From NCBI GenBank assembly GCA_947044405.1, contig CAMRHE010000012.1:12106001-12170000 (forward strand): 64,000 nucleotides of DNA, read 5' to 3'. A program made the position numbers and the translations under genes. Positions 11,031 to 24,260 of the stretch are shown piece by piece. The DNA comes from Leptodactylus fallax. Taxonomy: Eukaryota > Chordata > Amphibia > Anura > Leptodactylidae. How positions within the stretch are numbered: the stretch's first letter is position 1; each line of letters begins with the position of its first letter. Under the pieces are notes generated by a model. The model was not told where the DNA came from and ran no database searches. It saw only the letters and a list, made by a program, of their open reading frames with translations.

Positions 11031-14000
11031 ATGTTAATGAATGCTACATCTGTACATATGCCCATGTAATCCATGTCTCTCATGAGAACTGTCACAGATT
11101 TCCCCAGCTGGAGTAAAGTAATCTCTCTCAATGTGATGTTCTTTGGTAACAGGAAATCAGATGATTTTGCATTTATCTTTATTTTAGTACAAGATGGGTA
11201 AAGTAAAGTATTTACAAAGATATAAATATTTAATATACATTTAAATGTAAAAAACTGTAACTATGTTGTGCAAAAACAGAGATTTCCTTTAATGAACACT
11301 TTAATGAACAACAAACTAGCTAATAATACACATGCAGTCTCCTTCCAAGTTTAAAACATCAAGTTACCCTAATGTTATATAACCAGACTATCACAGAACA
11401 CCAGGCAGAAATGGAAGAACTCTTATAAATTGAGAGGGCACTAGATAAGCTACTTATTAGAATTTACATATTACTGAACTGTTTGGTGAACACAGCAAAT
11501 CTATTAAAATCCTTGTAACTACAAAGGGAAGATTAAATTGTAAAAGAACACAAATTGTAAATTGGAGATAGAATTTGTGTCAAGGATACACTGAGGACAG
11601 AATTAGGCTGTCTGCTTGATGTTTTTTCTTTTAAAGGATGGTAAAATCCAGCTTTTTAAGGTTATCATACGTATGAAGGAAACATTTCTTTCTTGGCGTG
11701 TTGTTTGATAGTATTAACTTCAATTAAACTTTGGGTGACTAGACATTGATTGAAAATATACAGTAAAAATAACATTGATTGTGAACATTATATGGGGTTA
11801 TTTTAAGGGGGTATGTCACCTGGAAACTAAATATTAAACCAGCCACAGTGCATTGTAGGGGGCATTTTGCTGAGATTAAGAAATGGTGTTAAATAGTGTT
11901 TTAGAGACTGTTTTTTCAGTGGGCCAGTACAAAACTGGTTTTATATGTCCCCTCACCTGGTCAAAAGTTATATTAATCATTAAGCCCCCTGAGATCCTGT
12001 CCTTTTTTTAAGATCTCTGTAGAAGCAGGTAGCATAGGGGCCAAGTGATGAAAAAAGTCATTGAAGGCTTCTCTGACACTACTTTCTCCTGCTTCCCCTA
12101 TGCACATCTGGTACCAGGACTCAAAAGGAGGTAGGACACAGTAAATCTTGAGGCATCTTGGTGGCAGCGTCACAATTTGAAAGGGGAAAAGCAGGCTCTA
12201 GTATTCCCTATATCAAAGGCTAAGCAGTCACCCCGCTCCTTGAATTCCATTTTCTTCCTAATTCAATGCATGCCATGCTTCTTTTCTGCCCTCAGTGGTT
12301 TGACATCACTTGAAGCAAATGAAGTGCAGTCTAAACTTGGCTTATTGTTTCTTCTTCTACCAAGTATGTATTCTCACCTGCAAAGAGTATCAACTTAATT
12401 CATTCCTGTCATGTGACACAGGGAGTACCCAGAGGGTCAGCATTCTATTACCTGTGCCATGGAGCATAGACCGTATAGATTCTCAGCTGTGGTGTGCCCA
12501 CTGTTCAAGAGGAAAGCCCTGGTGCATTATTATAGGGCACTGGGTGCCAGTCTGTTTTACTCTTGTTGCGTCAACAGTGCTGGAGGAATTGTGTAGACAG
12601 CCTCTGCCTGTGGGAGTCTGTTATATAATGGAACATGGTGTGCTTGATGCCAGGGGTTCCCTCATTGTATTGTCTGATGTGGGACTCAGTGAGCAGAATC
12701 TCAAGGGACTTTGTTCAATGTTCTCTATGCGAAGTTGTATAGAAGCTCCAAGGTCTAACTACGTTCAATATGTTTTGTAATTCAAATGTTTTCCCTATGT
12801 GTCTTGTGTGTACCTATTTTTGTGACATTTATGTGTTCTGATTCCTTCTTCCCATCCAATATGGTTCCACTAATGCTTCCATTTCCCATTATGCCTCTGG
12901 TTTGCCAGAGACAGAGGGAGTGGAATCGAATTACACTTATCTTGGTCTGCTTTGAGTGTTATCTAGAGGTAACAAGTGATAGTAACATAGAATTTCCTCA
13001 GTGCATTTTATGTGATGCAGATGGAGGGGAGAGCAATGTGAAGGTGCATCTCATAATAATATATTGAAGATTGTGAACACAGTGCACAAGGATGGTATAG
13101 ACAGGCAGAAATTCATGATCAACTCTCTGTGCATGCAGGCAGATTTAGAGGTACAAGGAGAGTGGAGCTTGGTAGGAAGGTGAGGTATTGTATCTGAGAG
13201 CTCCCAGGAGGGATTTGATATATGCTAAAGTAATCCAGTAGTTACAGGAAGTCACGCAGGTAAAACTGTCATCCTGTCTACACAGAAGAGCAAGCTCTTG
13301 ACTGGTGGTCAGACAGGGATAACATGACATTGCTGCCTATAATTAAAGGGTTCAGAATGTTTGGATGCCACTAGGCTGGAAATAAATAAATTAATATTCA
13401 TTATTCACTAAAAATTCTAGAATTTAGTTATTAATGAGGTATCCAAAGGATAGTCATTGGGTGCTTGACACTCAGAATCACCACTGATCAGCTGATAGCA
13501 TGGTGCCCTAGCACACCTGGGAGTAGCACAGCCCATATAGACAGAAGTATGCAGCACCATCCACTGTGTAGTGGCCATTGTTGGGTAGGGGGTGCAATGT
13601 TTGGGATCTCTAATGATCTAATATTGATGGTTTACCGTAAGCATACTGTAGTTCATCAATATCTTAATCCTGGAGAACGTCTTTAAGCCTCTTCAACATT
13701 CTTGATGAGTTATAAAAAATTGTACGTAACACTTCTTTAAAGAACGTGATGAGACACCATGCATTAATGAAGGATCTACGTATTGTATTATGAGTGTTGT
13801 CATTTTTCAGGTTGTTTTCTAAACTGTTTAAGATTTAGAATTCCTTATTTATTAAAGCGTGGACCCACCAAATGCTTGTGCAGTTCTAACAGAGCAAGAA
13901 TAATGCTCTATACATAAGCAATAGAGAGAGATGCAGACTCAGCGTATAATATCCATGACATACTTTGAGCTCTATGGGCCATCAATGCTTGGCATGCATG

Positions 14001-15905
14001 AAATTCGTCTTTCACTCTACGTTGGTGATGTGCTAACCAGAAGTATGATTGATGAATGTTGTGAAGCTCCATGTAGGAAGTTAAGTACAAACATATTGAC
14101 TACTTCCTACTTTAACACATTTAACAAAAGCTTTTCTAAAACACAGCAGATTTTTACTGTGCTGTGTCTGACACATAATTTGTTGCTGCTGGGCATGAAT
14201 TTTACATTGTTTTGTATACTGAATATATAAAGCATCGCTTTTGCTGGATCAAAGGCAACTATGGCAAATATCAAGTATATAATATGTCATGAATATTTTA
14301 TGATGTCCGATTACTTCTTAGTATACAGGATTTCTTTAAATGTTAATGACATATTCTACTTAAAGGGGCTTGCCCACAAAGGACATCTATGGCATATCCA
14401 CAAGATATGCCATAAATGGCTGTAAGTCATTGATAGAGATATGTTTAACATAAAAACCTGATTTAAATAACTAGTCATTTTCTGGTGACATATTACCTTG
14501 AAGCAAAGATTAAAGAGATTTCTGTCAAGATAAAATCAGTTAATATAAATTGATGGTACTCTACTTTTATTCTGTAATCTTATGACTTCTCTTTGCCTTC
14601 ATTCCTGCAGTCACTTTCCCTTGAGGGGTATGGCAGACTTTTAGAAAAATATCTTAATTTATTTTTTGTCTCAGGCTAAGGCCACATGCAGTGAAATGCA
14701 TACTGTATGTAGAATTTTGTCAAGGGGGCGGTTTTAGGACTTGAATATGCATACACAAAAACAAAAAATCAATCTAATGGACACATACAGACAGTGACTT
14801 TATATAAAAGCACATCTATAATTAACCCTTTAACATATCTAATTAATGTCACTCGAAATAATACTTTTCACATATATTTCACAAATAATAGTGCCAAATA
14901 ATGAACTAACACATCCATATTTGGCCCATTTTTTTCAAATGTTTTACATTTTTACATACTGTATGTGTCGAACAGTTGAAGGCTTTATTGCAGGGTCTGC
15001 TAAAATCACAGCTGATAAAATCCTGCATGCAGGATTTTTTCATATGGCGAAATGACAGGGATAAAAACAGACGCATAGATATAATGATCATACAGGGACA
15101 CAAAGCACACACACAACTCTCACAGGGGACATAAGGTGTACACCCAGCTCACTTTAATATGTGTCACTTGTGAACTGGACTAATTTTGTTGAAAATTCTG
15201 TGAGATGAGTTTAAAACAACTATGAGTTTTCAGTCCATACAGTATACTTTATCATACCCTCTCTTTATAGAGAAGTCATTTCATCTCGGACTGTAGATTT
15301 AATAGAGGCAACACCTGTTCAAGTACAGTGACTTGTATCTTACCTAACCGCAGGAATGCTCCTTTACCCAACATCAGCTCAGGCTGAGTTCACATCTGTG
15401 TCAGAGTCTCCACTCTGCGTCAGAGTCTGAGGCTGGAACAGACTGCCATGAGGTGACTCTCCTCCCCTTACTCCAGCCAACTGTGGGTTAGGCTTGACCA
15501 TGGCCCTCTCATAATAAGGGGTGTATCTCCATCCCCAGTGGAACAACCCTAACAAGGTTTTATAGATGAAAGCATATACTTATATTACATGTGGCACATT
15601 ATAACATATATGCATGTAAATTGTGGAAAACATTTAGCAGTGTCCACTGGGATGCTACATACTGCGCATGCTTTGGGATTTAGATGTATTGCACAGTGAC
15701 GTGGAAGTGCCACTGTCAATAAGAGTCAAATGGTTAAAAAAATCTGGTTGATGGGAAGGAACACAGGAGGAGAGCTATGGAACTTACTAAAAAAAGCTAA
15801 GCTCAAAGTAGCACTTGCAAGACCATATTTATTAAAGAATCAATTTCTCTGCAAGGAAGCAGTAGATGCCCATGGCAAAAGTACCATTATAATCAGTGTG
15901 AAGTA

Positions 15906-17538
15906 CAGTACAGACCAAAAGTTTGGACACACCTTCTCATTCCAAGAGTTTTCTGTATTTTCATGACTATAAAAATTGTAGATTCACACTGAAGGCATCA
16001 AAACTATGAATTAACACATGTGGAATTATATACTTTATAACAAAAAAGTGTGAAACAACTGAAAATATGTCTTATATTCTAGGTTCTTCAAAGTAGCCAC
16101 CTTTTGCTTTGATTACTGCTTTGCGCACTCTTGGCATTCTCTTGATGAGCTTCAAGAGGTAGTCACCTGAAATGGACTTCCAACAGTCTTGAAGGAGTTC
16201 CCAGAGATGCTTAGCACTTGTTGGCCCTTTTGCCTTCACTCTGCGGTCCAGCTCACCCCAAACCATCTCAATTGGGTTCAGATCTGGTGACTGTGGAGGC
16301 CAGGTCATCTGGCGTAGCACCTCATCACTCTCCTTCTTGGTCAAATAGCCCTTACACAGTCTGGAGGTGTATTTGGGGTCATTGTCCTATTGAAAAATAA
16401 ATGATGGTCCAACTAAATGCAAAGCGGATGGAATAGCATGCCGCTGCAAGATGCTGTGGTAACCATGCTGGTTCAGTATTCCTTCAATTTTGAATAAATC
16501 CCCAACAGTGTCACCAGCAAAGCACCCCCACACCATCACACCTCCTCCTCCATGCTTCACGGTGGGAACCAGGCATGTAGAGTTCATCCGTTCACCTTTT
16601 CTGCGTCGCACAAAGACACGGTGGTTGGAACCAAAGATCTCAGATTTGGACTCATCAGACCAAAGCACAGATTTCCACAGGTCTAATGTCCATTCCTTGT
16701 GTTCTTTAGCCCAAACAAGTCTCTTCTGCTTGTTGCCTGTCCTTAGCAGTGGTTTCCTAGCAGCTATTTTACCATGAAGGCCTGCTACACACAGTCTCCT
16801 CTTAACAGTTGTTGTAGAGATGTGTCTGCTGCTAGAACTCTGTGTGGTATTGATCTGGTCTCTAATCTGAGCTGCTGTTAACCTGCGATTTCTGAGGCTG
16901 GTGACTCGGATGAACTTATCCTCCACAGCAGAGGTGACTCTTGGTCTTCCTTTCCTGGGGCGGTCCTCATGTGAGCCAGTTTCTTTGTAGCGCTTGATGG
17001 TTTTGGCCACTGCACTTGGGGACACTTTCAAAGTTTTCCCAATTTTTCGGACTGACTGACCTTCATTTCTTAAAATAATGATGGCCACTCATTTTTCTTT
17101 ACTTAGCTGCTTTTTTCTTGCCATAATACAAATTCTAACACTCCATTCAGTAGGACTGTCAGCTGTGTATCCACCTGACTTCTGAACAACACAACTGATG
17201 GTCCCAACCCCATTTATAAGGCAAGAGATCCCACTTATTAAACCTGACAGGGCACACCTGTGAAGTGAAAACCATTTCAGGTGACTACCTCTTGAAGCTC
17301 ATCAAGAGAATGCCAAGAGTGTGCAAAGCAGTAATCCAAGCAAAAGGTGGCTACTTTAAAGAACCTAGAATATAAGACATATTTTCAGTTGTTTCACACT
17401 TTTTTGTTAAGTATATAATTCCACATGTGTTAATTCATAGTTTTGATGCCTTCAGTGTGAATCTACAATTTTTATAGTCATGAAAATACAGAAAACTCTT
17501 GGAATGAGAAGGTGTGTCCAAACTTTTGGTCTGTACTG
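15906..17538 (-). mobile_element. Tc1-like transposon A with long inverted repeats
   Basis: The ends cagtacagaccaaaagtttg and caaacttttggtctgtactg are perfectly inverted and flanked by TA at 15904-15905 and 17539-17540. The inverted repeats are about 260 bp, much longer than the textbook Tc1 end, and run into the 3' end of the transposase gene. Length is 1633 bp, normal for a complete Tc1. It lies antisense to PRDM5. Confidence 0.92.
16072..17124 (-). pseudogene. Tc1 transposase, two nonsense mutations
   Basis: This reads antisense from ATG at 17124. It has the N-terminal paired-like helix-turn-helix region (RNEGQSVRKIGKTLKVSPSA), a GRPR motif (RKGRPR), the first catalytic Asp in VLWSDESKSEIFG, GGGGVMVWGCF, the second Asp in DNDP, and the Glu in [11 protein letters not shown]. 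It is about 350 codons, full length for the family. There are two in-frame stops: TGA at codon 12 (17089-17091), a site that I think was CGA, and TAG just before the DNDP motif. Both fit C-to-T decay. The DDE residues themselves are still present, so inactivation is by the stops. It is not expected to make active protein. Confidence 0.88.
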
Positions 17539-17592
17539 TACCTACAATGTTATGTGGTTAGTTTACTAGGGGTGGTCTTCCTGACAGACTCC

Positions 17593-18109
17593 CTGTAAAG
17601 TGAAGTGTACATCCAATTTAAAAAAATCATAAATGAGAAGTATATGTGAATATAAGAGATTTTGTAATATATGTTATTTAAGAAATATCTTGCCCTCTCC
17701 ATTTATCAAGATGAGTTACTTTTTACATATTAATCTATGGAGAAGGGAGGGGGGGGCAGGCTGCTAGAAATCAAACAGATAAATGCTACTGCTGCTATAC
17801 TCTGCTATTGTCTGAGTCAGGAAGCTCTTTTAATACTGCTATGCTAGCGATAACAGTCTACCAGTGCACAGATTAAGACAATAAATCAATTAACAACCTC
17901 CTCCTCATCCCCTCTCTCTCCCTAGAATTCTGAATGTGAGTGATTCTATGTAAACAAACAGGCTGATAAGGAGATAAGGAGTTGGAGAGCAGCCTAATAA
18001 GTGGAGAAGGAAACAGATTTCCTTAGTAAGATATATTGCAAAATTTATTATATTCATATGTACTATTTATTTATGAAAAGTTGTTCTATAATTGGAGGTA
18101 TGCTTTAAA
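17593..18109. mobile_element. Probable degenerate foldback element
   Basis: The left stretch gtaaagtgaagtgtacatcc aattt is roughly mirrored by attggaggtatgctttaaag at 18091-18110. The flanking atatgtgaatataagag / ttatattcatatg parts also pair. No target duplication is certain and the centre is unique AT-rich sequence. Confidence 0.4.
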
Positions 18110-18266
18110 GGACTTGATGCACAAGTTTATTTATTGTGTGTTTGTCTAGAATGGTTTAGCCACTCCAGTGAACAAATTCTTTCTACTAACCTTGCAACAA
18201 ATGGGAAACCAAAAAAATTGACAGAGAATTAATGTATAAAACTCGTAAGCTTTAAGCCCAAGGGTA

Positions 18267-19893
<1,627 letters not shown>

Positions 19894-20102
19894 TATATTA
19901 AAACACTTTGATAATACATATCATTCAATTGTCACTTGCGATTGTTAAAATATAAATACTCATAGATGGCCACTTTCAATAGTTAAAATCGCAATAGGAA
20001 ATATTCGAGTATGTTGAAAATATTAGTAATAAATTATCAGTAATCATTGTATGTACATGCAGAGCCCGGTGGGCATTCCCTCTCCCTCCTCAAGCAATAT
20101 TA

Positions 20103-20511
20103 GGGTGGGTTCACACCTGCGCTTGAGTCCGTCCGCTGCCAATCTGAGTGAAAATCTCGGGAAACAGGATAGGCATCGGATACCGACAGGTTAGCGACTC
20201 ATTGGTTAAAAACCCATTCATTTGAATGGGTTTTTAAAGCAATGTGCGGGTGTGCGCTTACAGCCTTTGCAGCGCGAAGCCGTTTTTTTTTCATCGGACA
20301 CAAAGTCCAACTTTGTTTCCTACGATAAAACTGGATTTGCAGCGCAGAGGGTGTAAGCGCACACCCGCACATTGCTTTAAAAACCCATTCAAATGAATGG
20401 GTTTTTAACCAATGCGTAGCTAACCTGTCGGTATCCGATGCCTATCCTGTTTCCTGAGATTTTTACTCGGATTGGCAGCGGACGGACTCAAGCGCAGGTG
20501 TGAACCCACCC
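20103..20511. mobile_element. Palindromic Harbinger-like MITE, 409 bp
   Basis: Ends gggtgggttcacacctgcgc / gcgcaggtgtgaacccaccc are flanked by TTA at 20100-20102 and 20512-20514. The arms are about 165-170 bp with only about five mismatches, and the centre is a short CpG-containing spacer. There is no ORF. A 3-bp TTA target duplication points to a PIF/Harbinger-type transposase. Exon b begins about 400 bp downstream. Confidence 0.85.
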
Positions 20512-20914
20512 TTACATCACTGGCTCATCAAGGCAAACTGAGTTATGACACATACTATAAACCCTCCTTCTTCCCTGCACTGTGTGAGATCATTCTCTCT
20601 CACATGGAGGCAACTTTGCTCTTATGTGCATTGGCACTTTAAGAGTGATTTAAGGTGATAGAAACCTGACTAGTTATGATATTTTGTAGTCAGAATCCAT
20701 TATTTTACTACAATATTCTGTACACCTGTATTATGTACACCCAACCATGAAAGAGAAACAAAGGGGCAAATAGGTAATTAAGTAATGTAATTACTAAGTG
20801 AACACATTGTCTGCTTTATAGCTATAGAGCCCAATTTTAGAAATAAAGAGAAACTTGCACTTTCTGTACCTTTATTGTATGTTTGATTGTTTCTTTGGTA
20901 CATGGCTGTTTCAG

Positions 20915-21101
20915 GAAGGAGACAACATATTCTATTTGGCTGTTGATGACATAGACACAGACTCTGAACTGCTCATTGGCCTTCTAGACAGTGATATGGA
21001 AGAAGCTGAAGAAGAGACCAAAGAAATTGTAAATGTGGTCACTAAAGAAGAGGAAGACAGTGTGAAAGAAGTTAAGCAAACTGAGGAGAAAAATGAAACA
21101 G
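20915..21101 (+). CDS. prdm5: PRDM5 exon b: end of PR domain and acidic linker
   Basis: The exon encodes 62 residues plus one base. [20 protein letters not shown] finishes the PR domain (the E-L-L-I-G motif is characteristic). It is followed by [12 protein letters not shown] and a Glu/Lys-rich low-complexity linker up to KNET. The acceptor is ..tttcag at 20914, directly after a T-rich tract. The donor is gttaat at 21102, a weak but legal GT site. Phase is 0 in and 1 out, which joins exactly to exon c. The linker is the least conserved part of the protein in the family, so its divergence from the mammalian sequence is expected. The next intron begins only 196 bases before a Tc1 copy. Confidence 0.93.
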
Positions 21102-21297
21102 GTTAATGTTACTGTCTTGTAGTCTGGAGTATGTAAATGTTAGCTCAATTTTTATTGTATGAACGTTAAGTGAATAATTCAGAGGCCTAACTAAATCTTA
21201 TGTATTTTGAGGTAAGAAGCAAGATATCAAAACACAGTAAACAGGACATATACAGTATAGTATATTCAAATTGATATTTGTTAAGGAATAGGCGATA

Positions 21298-22928
21298 CAG
21301 CAATGAAAAAGTTTGGGCACCCCTATTAATCTTAATCATTTTTAGTTCTAAATATTTGGGTGTTTGCAACAGCCATTTCAATTTGATATATCTAATAACT
21401 GATGGACACAGTAATATTTCAGGATTGAAATGAGGTTTATTGTACTAACAGAAAATGTGCAATATGCATTAAACCAAAATTTGACCGGTGCAAAAATTTG
21501 GGTACCCTTATCATTTTATTGATTTGAATACTCCTAACTACTTTTACTGACTTACTGAAGCACAAAATTGGTTTTGTAACCTCACTGAGCTTTGAACTTC
21601 ATAGCCAGGTGTATCCAATAATGAGAAAAGGTATTTAAGGTGGCCAATTGCAAGTTGTTCTCCTATTTGAATCTCCTCTGAAGAGTGGCACATGGGCTCC
21701 TCAAAACAACTCTCAAATGATCTGAAAACAAAGATTGTTCAACATAGTTGTTCAGGGGAAGGATACAAAAAGTTGTCTCAGAGATTTAACCTGTCAGTTT
21801 CCACTGTGAGGAACATAGTAAGGAAATGGAAGACCACAGGGACAGTTCTTGTTAAGCCCAGAAGTGGCAGGCCAAGAAAAATATCAGAAAGGCAGAGAAG
21901 AAGAATGGTAAGAAGAGTCAAGGACAATCCACAGACCACCTCCAAAGAGCTGCAGCATCATCTTGCTGCAGATGGTGTCACTGTGCACGGTCAACAATAC
22001 AGCACACTTTGCACAAGGAGAAGCTGTATGGGAGAGTGATGCGAAAGAAGCCGTCTGAAAGCACGCCACAAACAGAGTCGCCTGAAGTATGCAAAAGCAC
22101 ATTTGGACAAGCCAGCTTCATTTTGGAAGAAGGTCCTGTGGACTGATGAAACAAAGATTGAGTTTGGTCATACAAAAAGGAGTTATACATGGCGTCAAAA
22201 AAACACAGCATTCCAAGAAAAACACTTGCTACCCACTGTAAAATTTGGTGGAGGTTCCATCATGCTTTGGGGCGTGTGGCCAATGCCGGCACCGGGAATC
22301 TTGTTAAAGTTGAGGGTCGCATGGATTCAACTCAGTATCAGCAGATTCTTGAGAATAATGTAGAAGAATCAGTGACGAATTTGAAGTTACGCCGGAGATG
22401 GATATTTCAGCAAGACAATGATCCAAACACAGCTCCAAATCTACTCAGGCATTCATGCAGAGGAACAATTACAATGTTCTGGAATGGCCATCCCAGTCCC
22501 AGACCTGAATATCATTGAACATCTGTGGGATAATTTGAAGCGGGCTGTCCATTCTTGGCGACCATCAAACTTAACTGAACTGGAATTGTTTTGTAAAGAG
22601 GAATGGTCAAAAATACCTTCATCCAGGATCCAGGAACTGATTAAAAGCACAGGAAGCGACTAGAGGCTGTTATTTTTGCAAAAGGAGGATCTACTAAATA
22701 TTAATGTCACTTTTCTGTTGAGGTGCCCATACTTTGCACCGGTCAAATTTTGGTTTAATGCATATTGCACATTTTCTGTTAGTACAAAAACCTCATTCAA
22801 TCCTGAAATATTACTGTGTCCATCAGTTATTAGATATATCAAATTGAAATGGCTGTTGCAAACACCCAAATATTTAGAACTAAAAATGATTAAGATTAAT
22901 AGGGGTGCCCAAACTTTTCATATGACTG
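21298..22928 (+). mobile_element. Tc1-like transposon C, copy 1
   Basis: The right end is ctttt-catatgactg followed by TA (22929-22930). The left end is caatgaaaaagtttgggcac preceded by TA-cag, with the outermost bases changed relative to copy 2 at 51886-53532. Inner repeats with gtgcaaaaatttgggtaccc lie about 170 bp in from the left end. The two copies are nearly identical along their full length. It is in the same orientation as PRDM5. Confidence 0.92.
21692..22704 (+). pseudogene. Tc1 transposase (family C), multiple frameshifts
   Basis: It opens MGSSKQLSNDLKTKIVQHSC with a good helix-turn-helix (LSVSTVRNIVRKWK) and SGRPRK motif. The frame breaks near residue 98 (gtgcacggtc, one base shorter than copy 2). 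Later pieces sit in other frames: LWTDETKIEF, FGGGSIMLWG, WIFQQDND and the LNIIEHLWDNLK segment. Compared with copy 2 there are one-base losses at about six sites, a two-base loss and a three-base loss, mostly in runs of one base. It retains the DDE codons but cannot encode an intact protein. Confidence 0.9.
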
Positions 22929-23258
22929 TAAGTGTCTAATCAATCTGACTGCTGGAACCCCAACCATTTATGACAACTGGGTCCGTAATCCCCTGTTTGA
23001 ACATAGCAATAGTTGGATATACAAACTGCTCTATTCAAAGTCTGTTGGTCTGCCAAAGAGAACCATGCCTGACTGTCTATGGCAGTCTCATACAGGCACA
23101 CAAAAGCAGTAGTCAAGATGAATGCACTGTGTTTGGAAGTTACATAAAATTCTTTCATGCAGTTAGCTAAAGAAATGCAACATGGTGACAAACATTTTAT
23201 AGCAGGGGTATTTAGAAATAAACAGCCATGTGGCTATAAAATATGTATAAAAACTTAA

Positions 23259-23751
23259 AGGGAATGTATCACCATTATTTATTTATTAAAACCAGATATA
23301 AATATATCACCATTTCTAATCTGTTTTTATTTTCTGATTGGCTGCCATCTTGTGTGCTCTGCTCTGTTAACAGCAAATAGTGATATGCTTTATAGCATAG
23401 TTATGGCCATAGGCTGCAATAGACTGGGGCCGATTCATTGATGTCCATGGGAGTGTTTTCTAGACATGCTCTGTTCAGGGAGTGGGAGTAGATAAGCTGT
23501 GACATCATGTATTGTCAGTAGTGGATGAAATGATGGGTTAGTAGTGTTATCTATAGAGGTGTTATCTTTGATTGAAATACCATCTGTCTTGTCGACAATG
23601 TAAATGAGGTGACTGCTGCAATGAAAATCCCTGGCAACTGTAACATGGAAAATGAAAGTGGCATGGAAAATGTTTCAAAAATCATCAAATATTCTTTAAA
23701 AATATTCTTAATATAAAAACTGGGTTAGGAAAATGTGCTGACACATTCCCT
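23259..23751. mobile_element. TTAA-flanked MITE
   Basis: Ends agggaatgtatcacc and gctgacacattccct are inverted and flanked by exact TTAA at 23255-23258 and 23752-23755, as for piggyBac- or Kolobok-type elements. There is no ORF. It ends 141 bp before exon c. Confidence 0.75.
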
Positions 23752-23892
23752 TTAAGTAAAACCTTTCTATTATTTATCTATTATATCAGTATTTACTATA
23801 TGAGCAACTAATCACTAATGTTTAAGCCCTACGTGTATAGCTGTATACTAAGTGTATAGTTTTGTTGTGTGCCCTTCCTTTCAACTTTTTAG

Positions 23893-24067
23893 AGCACAAC
23901 AATTGTAAAGATGATCATGACTGCCCACTTTGTGAGTCTAGTTTTCCAAGTCAGGAAATATTAGCAGAACATCTTCAAGCTTTGCATCAGAAGCCAAGTG
24001 AAGAGAAGGAGTTCAAGTGTAGAAACTGTGGGAAGAAGTTTCCAGTAAAACAAGCACTCCAAAGACA
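23893..24067 (+). CDS. prdm5: PRDM5 exon c: zinc fingers 1 and 2
   Basis: It starts in phase 1 (completing a Glu codon) and encodes [18 protein letters not shown], then [17 protein letters not shown], ending [11 protein letters not shown] plus two bases of the next His codon. Finger 1 is C-x2-C-x12-H-x4-H. Finger 2 has its first Cys pair in CRNC, its His split across the splice junction, and its last ligand (Cys, VLQC) in exon d, so it is C2HC. The acceptor is a T-rich tract ending AG at 23891-23892; the donor is gtatgt at 24068. The reading frame seems to run on to 24098, but that is intron. A short TTAA-flanked MITE begins 31 bases after the donor. Confidence 0.94.
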
Positions 24068-24098
24068 GTATGTACTTGAAATTTGTTGTTATCATTGA

Positions 24099-24260
24099 AA
24101 GAGTTGTCCAAGAGTGGATTAACTGCTGTGGCTGCCGGATCTGCACAGTCTACAGATCCAGAAGCAGAGTCATACACTGTGTATCGGACGTTCCTGGGGA
24201 AATGCTGCTCAGCTTCTATTTAAACTATAGGCTATCAATATCTACTCTTGGACAATCCCT
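24099..24260. mobile_element. Small TTAA-type MITE beside exon c
   Basis: Inverted ends aagagttgtccaagagtgga and atctactcttggacaatccct (given in two parts, 20 bases maximum each) are followed by TTAA at 24261-24264; the left target is TTGA. It begins 31 bp after the exon c donor site. Confidence 0.7.

Larger units (their letters stand above)
21102..23892. other. Intron between exons b and c
   Basis: About three quarters of this 2.8-kb intron is transposon: the Tc1 copy at 21298-22928 and the TTAA element at 23259-23751. Without them the intron would be roughly 0.67 kb. The sequence left over shows nothing else. Confidence 0.8.

Noticed and set aside
12310..12780. 156-codon open frame in the a-b intron
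   Set aside because: No recognisable domain, no codon bias, low-complexity residues and no nearby splice-site support. It is likely chance in AT-rich intron.
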